Positions 60,557 through 64,000 of a DNA stretch of 64,000 nt are shown here, in pieces (the stretch's first letter is position 1; every line of letters starts with the position of its first letter). The notes under the pieces were generated by a model that searched no databases, was not told the origin of the DNA, and saw only the letters and a program-made list of their open reading frames with translations. Origin of the DNA: Desulfosporosinus hippei DSM 8344 (GTDB lineage Bacteria > Bacillota > Desulfitobacteriia > Desulfitobacteriales > Desulfitobacteriaceae); contig NZ_FNCP01000002.1 in assembly GCF_900100785.1 (NCBI RefSeq), positions 248,001 to 312,000 on the forward strand. Direction: 5' to 3'. The position numbers and the translations under genes were made by a program.

Positions 60557-61832
60557 TTTTAAACTTAGCTATGGAAAAGAAATACTGTCTTTTGAGCTGC
60601 CGGATTCAGTTCAGGTTCGGGAGATTGAAGCTAAAGCTAGTCAGCCAATAGTGGATATTGAAAAAGCTGTTCGGCAGGCGTTAGCGCATCCTGTTGGCAC
60701 TGCTCCACTGATTGAGGTGGTAAATCCCGGTGACAGAGTAGTAATCATCGTTAGTGATATTACTCGGCTTTGGGTTAGGACAGATGTGCTTTTACCTATT
60801 TTACTTGATGTGCTTAATGAGGCTGGTGTGTCGGATAAAGATATTTCCATTGTTACGGCAACAGGAGATCACCGTTTGCAAACCCTGGAGGAACACACAG
60901 CTATTTGCGGAAAAAAGGTTTTAGAGCGAGTGTCAATTTATGATCATGAGTGTAATGCACCTGACTTAGTTGATTTAGGAGTTTCAACTGCTGGTACTCC
61001 TATAAAAGTAAATCGCCGGGTCTGGGAAGCCGATAAAGTAATTCTAACCGGAGGAATTGCCTATCATTTGTTAGCAGGATTTGGCGGGGGACGTAAGTCA
61101 ATTGCCCCCGGTGTTTGCGGCTATGAAATGATTCAAAAAAACCATTCATTGGCACTGAAAGATGCAGGGCCTTCAGGACTTAATCCCAACATTCAGACCG
61201 GAAAAATGGAAGGGAATCCGGTTGCCGAAGATATGTTAGAAATCGCTCGCCTCGTTGGTGCAGATTTTATCCTAAATGTTGTCGTTAACGAAAAGAAAGA
61301 GTTTGTTTATATTGCGGCGGGTGAGTTACAGAAGGCACATTTAGCAGGCTGTCGTGTAACCGAAGAAATCTTTGGCATAGAAATCGAAGAAAAAGCAGAT
61401 CTGGTTTTTGTTTCGAGCGGGGGGTACCCTAAAGATACCCAGCTTTACCAATCTATCAAGGCCTTAGATAATGCAACCTATGCAGTTAGAGAGGGCGGAG
61501 TCATTATCCTGGTTAGTGAATGCTCAGATGGGATCGGTTCTCGGCCATTTGAGGAGTTTTTTAATCATGGTGATGTTGAGGATATGAGTGCCAGACTTCA
61601 TGCTGACTTTACAATGCCCGGTTTTGTAAGCTTGAGAACGGCAAGCATTTGCCGAAAGACCCCGGTCATCTTAGTGAGTTCTCTTTCAGATGATGTGGTG
61701 AGACGGATGAAGATGCTTCCAGCCTCTTCAATAGAAGGAGCTTGGCAATTAGCCGGGCAAATCCTGGGGAATCAGCCAAAATTCGTTTACATAATGCCTC
61801 ACGGCGGAAGTACATTTCCGATTATCTCTTAG
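60549..61832 (+). CDS. larA: LarA-family nickel-pincer lactate racemase homologue
   Basis: 427 residues from TTG 60549. LarA motifs: VSDITRLWVRTDVLLP (about 72), TATGDHRLQTLEEH (two His, about 107-118), GGIAYHLLAGFGGGRKSIAPG (from about 172; His and the Lys that carries the pincer cofactor) and NHSLALKD. The family interconverts D- and L-lactate or related 2-hydroxy acids with a nickel pincer nucleotide made by LarB, LarC and LarE, which are not in the window. Position after the GlcD/GlcF genes suggests it lets the cell burn both lactate isomers. Relatives racemise other hydroxyacids, so the substrate is inferred. Confidence 0.88.
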   Translation: MGSFKLSYGKEILSFELPDSVQVREIEAKASQPIVDIEKAVRQALAHPVGTAPLIEVVNPGDRVVIIVSDITRLWVRTDVLLPILLDVLNEAGVSDKDISIVTATGDHRLQTLEEHTAICGKKVLERVSIYDHECNAPDLVDLGVSTAGTPIKVNRRVWEADKVILTGGIAYHLLAGFGGGRKSIAPGVCGYEMIQKNHSLALKDAGPSGLNPNIQTGKMEGNPVAEDMLEIARLVGADFILNVVVNEKKEFVYIAAGELQKAHLAGCRVTEEIFGIEIEEKADLVFVSSGGYPKDTQLYQSIKALDNATYAVREGGVIILVSECSDGIGSRPFEEFFNHGDVEDMSARLHADFTMPGFVSLRTASICRKTPVILVSSLSDDVVRRMKMLPASSIEGAWQLAGQILGNQPKFVYIMPHGGSTFPIIS

Positions 61833-61880
61833 AAAGAATGAATGCAGGTAGGAGAATATTTTTGGCGAGGTATTGAATTA

Positions 61881-61909
61881 TTGGCATGTGAGTGTTATTA
61901 TCATATAAA
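61881..61909 (+). promoter_or_regulatory. Promoter of the second Trp T-box
   Basis: TTGGCA (61881-61886) and TATAAA (61904-61909) with a 17-base spacer. The GAGTG-to-TATAAA part is shared with the first T-box copy near 44066-44085. Confidence 0.65.
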
Positions 61910-61917
61910 CCGTGGAT

Positions 61918-62176
61918 GGGGAAGTAAAACCGCATGACCAACCTCAAAGAGAGTCGAGTAGGGTGGAAGCTTGACAGGTAACGGAGCGGGTAAATGGGCC
62001 TCAGAGGGTGGGACGAAAAAGCGCCTTGCTTTAGTAGTTACCAACGCAAAGCCAGCGTTATCGGGCTGAGGGTGTGTTGGCACTCTGCATGAGAGGATGC
62101 ATGTATATTTATGCATCAATTAAGGTGGTACCGCAGATTAACGTCTGTCCTTATTTTAGGATAGGCGTTTTATTTT
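61918..62176 (+). ncRNA. Second T-box leader, specifier TGG (Trp)
   Basis: Almost the same sequence as the leader at 44095: GGGAAGTAAAACCGCATGACC, the AAAGAGAGTCGAG stem, specifier context GGTAAA-TGG-GCCTC (TGG at 61995-61997), core TTAAGGTGGTACCGCAG (about 62121-62136) and terminator CTGTCCTTA/AGGATAGGCG with TTTTATTTTTT. It precedes a lone trpX paralogue. Confidence 0.92.
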
Positions 62177-62259
62177 TTCTGTTTCACCGTTCAATTCCTT
62201 AAAATGAATTGAACATGCAGTTGCCAGAGAGTTATCTATTTTGAAGGGGGTATTTTTTT

Positions 62260-63267
62260 ATGAAAAGAAAATTGGCCAAAATGATGATCTCAGTGCTAAT
62301 GACCATGACCTTAGTGTTATCCCTAACAGCCTGTTCACCTAGTAAAACAGAAACTCCTGACAAGTCTGTAGCTAAGAAGAATATTGGTATCGTGCAAATT
62401 GTTGAACATCCGTCCCTGAATACCATCAAGGAGTCAATCGTTACCCAGTTAAGTGAAAAAGGGTTTAAAGATGGAGAAAATATTTCTATTGATTATCAAA
62501 ATGCCCAAGGGGATCAGTCTACGTTAAAGACAATTGTCACAAAATTTGTTAACAATAAATATGATCTAATTATTGCTATTGCCACGCCCTCGGTACAGGC
62601 AGCCGTAAGTCAAACAAAGGATATTCCCATCCTCTTTGCAGCTTGTGCAGATCCCTTAGGGTCTGGAGTAGTTTCTAATCTGGAAAAGCCGGGAGGAAAC
62701 GTAACTGGTACTTCTAATGCCGTTTCAGCTGAAAAGATATTGGAGCTGGCCAAGCGCATTACCCCAAATTTTAAAACAATCGGTGCTTTATATAATTCCA
62801 GTGAAACGAACTCCCTGATCGTGATTAAGGGCTTGAAAGAATATGCTAACAAAAATAACCTAACAATTGTTGAGTCCACCGTAACCAGTTCTGCAGATGT
62901 TCAACAGGCAGCTACATCTCTAGTCGAAAAAGTTGATGTCATTTTCTTGCCCATTGACAATACAGTTGCCACGGCGATGCCACTGGTAGCCCAGATAGCT
63001 AATAATGCCAAGATACCTGTCTATGTTGGAGCTGATTCATTGGTCAAAGATGGAGGATTGGCAACATATGGCATAGACTATAGTGTCCTGGGTAAAGAGA
63101 CTGCCGATATGGGTGTAGAGATATTAAATGGGAAGAATCCTGGAGATATACCTGTTAGAACCATGTCAGACATGAAGATATATCTCAATAAAGACACTGC
63201 AACCACTATCGGAGTCAATTTCCCTGAAGATGTTGTGAAGGAAGCTGCTCAAGTATTTAGCAAATAA
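62260..63267 (+). CDS. trpX: Second TrpX-like substrate-binding lipoprotein, orphan
   Basis: 335 residues behind GAAGGGGG. Signal peptide with lipobox LSLTAC (Cys about 25), then the same fold as the protein at 44446: IGIVQIVEHPSLNTIKES, SIDYQNAQGDQSTLKTI, DIPILFAACADPLGSGVV, GALYNSSETNS and VYVGADSLVKDGGLA. By eye about three quarters of aligned residues match the first copy. No permease or ATPase gene follows; a terminator does. It may use TrpY/TrpZ made from the first locus, or bind a related ligand such as an indole compound. Confidence 0.9.
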   Translation: MKRKLAKMMISVLMTMTLVLSLTACSPSKTETPDKSVAKKNIGIVQIVEHPSLNTIKESIVTQLSEKGFKDGENISIDYQNAQGDQSTLKTIVTKFVNNKYDLIIAIATPSVQAAVSQTKDIPILFAACADPLGSGVVSNLEKPGGNVTGTSNAVSAEKILELAKRITPNFKTIGALYNSSETNSLIVIKGLKEYANKNNLTIVESTVTSSADVQQAATSLVEKVDVIFLPIDNTVATAMPLVAQIANNAKIPVYVGADSLVKDGGLATYGIDYSVLGKETADMGVEILNGKNPGDIPVRTMSDMKIYLNKDTATTIGVNFPEDVVKEAAQVFSK

Positions 63268-63288
63268 TATCTAAGATAGTATCAGATC

Positions 63289-63336
63289 AAAGATCCTTTC
63301 TGTACCTTACAAGAGGCGCAGAAAGGATCTTTATTT
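63289..63336. terminator. Terminator between trpX copy 2 and the nitrilase gene
   Basis: AAAGATCCTTTCTG (63289-63302) pairs perfectly with CAGAAAGGATCTTT (63319-63332), then ATTTTC. It sits between convergent genes. Confidence 0.85.
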
Positions 63337-63409
63337 TCTCAAAATTTTTTGCTCTCAAGCATGTACTTTTTGTTTTCTGTGCGATTTTTAGTTTGATGAA
63401 TATCGAATT

Positions 63410-64000
63410 TCAGTAGAGATTCTCTCGACGCTGCTTTAAAATCGGAATTGCCTCTCTAACTTCTTCAATTTCACTAAAATTCAGATCTGCTATGAGAATC
63501 CCGGACCTTTCATCCAATTTAGCAATTACTTGCCCCCATGGATTGACTGCTAATGAATGACCATAGGCGATATAGGAGGCTTGAGGATTTCGGGCTGGGG
63601 ATGTGCCCAGCATGAAGATCTGGTTATCGAGGGCGCGGCTGCGGAACAATAATTCCCAGTGAGCCGGACCGGTGGTCATGTTGAAAGCGGCAGGGACAAT
63701 AACCAGAAGTGCCCCTTCTTTAGCCATTTTCCTAGTTAACTCCGGAAAACGAATATCATAGCAAATTTCCAGGCCGAATTTTCCCCAAGGAGTTTCAAAC
63801 AGCGTCACAGAGTCTCCAGGGGAAAGAACCTCGGATTCCATGAATTTGATCCCATTTTTGACGCATACATCAAATAGATGTGCCTTACGATGCTTGGCAA
63901 TAATCTCTCCTTGGGGATTAAAGACGATGCTTGTATTATAGAGGAGTTCGTCAACAAGTTCTGGAATGGAACCTCCAATAAGAAAAAGACCATAGGAGCG
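63410..64000 (-). CDS. Carbon-nitrogen hydrolase, Nit2/omega-amidase type (5' end beyond window)
   Basis: The minus-strand frame is open from base 64000 to the stop at 63410, about 196 visible residues. Nitrilase-superfamily catalytic residues are seen: Lys in AKHRKAHLFDV (about 33), Glu in MESEVLSPGD (about 55) and Cys in LEICYDIRFPEL (about 80). The segments NMTTGPAHWELLFRSRALDN, SPARNPQASYIAYGHS and PWGQVIAKL follow the omega-amidase (Nit2) pattern closely. That enzyme hydrolyses 2-oxoglutaramate or 2-oxosuccinamate, the products of glutamine or asparagine transamination. The N-terminal Glu of the triad lies outside the window. Confidence 0.9.
   Translation of the reverse strand, partial: RSYGLFLIGGSIPELVDELLYNTSIVFNPQGEIIAKHRKAHLFDVCVKNGIKFMESEVLSPGDSVTLFETPWGKFGLEICYDIRFPELTRKMAKEGALLVIVPAAFNMTTGPAHWELLFRSRALDNQIFMLGTSPARNPQASYIAYGHSLAVNPWGQVIAKLDERSGILIADLNFSEIEEVREAIPILKQRRENLY

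Noticed and set aside
62232-62429. Minus-strand frame repeated at both trpX loci (also 44415-44609)
   Set aside because: Its recurrence only reflects DNA similarity of the duplicated trpX genes; it is antisense to their signal-peptide region.
1-64000. CRISPR arrays, tRNA or rRNA genes, insertion sequences, prophage or toxin-antitoxin pairs
   Set aside because: None was seen on reading both strands; repeats found are isolated inverted repeats and the trpX module duplication.

Overview
The window is a contiguous piece of a low-GC, spore-forming, anaerobic Firmicute chromosome. Gene content and style (PAS histidine kinase of sporulation type, Spo0E-like phosphatase, CotJC-like ferritin-fold protein, many T-box and metabolite riboswitches, lactate permease plus GlcD/GlcF-type oxidoreductase plus LarA) fit the Peptococcaceae, most likely Desulfosporosinus or a close relative such as Desulfitobacterium. 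That assignment is inference; no rRNA gene is present. No tRNA, CRISPR array, IS element or prophage was seen.

Layout. 1-2.7 kb: the end of a hybrid histidine kinase, a short Spo0E-like gene and a DEDDh exonuclease. 2.8-12.2 kb: the purine operon purEBCFMNHD behind a candidate PurR operator, a good sigma-A promoter and a tandem guanine plus PRPP (ykkC-type) riboswitch ending in a terminator. The genes for FGAM synthase (purSQL) and purK are not in the window. 12.4-15.3 kb: small stress or hypothetical genes, including an unlisted 57-residue zinc-ribbon protein divergent from a CotJC-like gene. 15.5-18.4 kb: iron uptake, with a DtxR-family regulator convergent with feoA-feoB, FeoB being encoded as two proteins. 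18.7-23.9 kb: an ABC exporter, an acyl-ACP thioesterase, a NimA-like flavoprotein and a PAS histidine kinase. 24.0-26.8 kb: metNIQ methionine importer under a SAM-I riboswitch.

27.0-37.2 kb: histidine biosynthesis, as yerC-hisZ, pfkA, an orphan HsdM N-terminal domain gene, then hisGDCBHAF and hisIE. A palindrome sits at the predicted start of hisG transcription. 37.2-40.7 kb: ileS behind an Ile (ATC) T-box. It encodes an unusually long IleRS with an altered GIHH active-site motif. 40.8-43.9 kb: a secreted protein, an aminotransferase and a Nudix hydrolase. 44.1-47.2 kb: a Trp (TGG) T-box and the ABC importer trpXYZ. 47.6-51.7 kb: a SanA/YdcF-like protein, an enoyl-CoA hydratase, a cyclase-family hydrolase and a VanX-CapA fusion, separated by striking perfect inverted repeats.

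51.8-61.8 kb: lactate-related genes. A lactate permease (minus strand) and, on the plus strand, GlcD-like and GlcF-like subunits and a LarA-family protein are interrupted by a 29-residue membrane miniprotein, a MerR-TipAS regulator, an MFS efflux gene with a leader peptide and attenuator, and a metallo-beta-lactamase-fold hydrolase. 61.9-63.3 kb: a second copy of the Trp T-box plus trpX, without permease or ATPase genes. The window ends in a nitrilase/omega-amidase gene that runs off the edge.

Biosynthetic and uptake genes here are mostly RNA-regulated: guanine and PRPP for purines, SAM for methionine uptake, uncharged tRNA-Ile and tRNA-Trp for ileS and tryptophan uptake.
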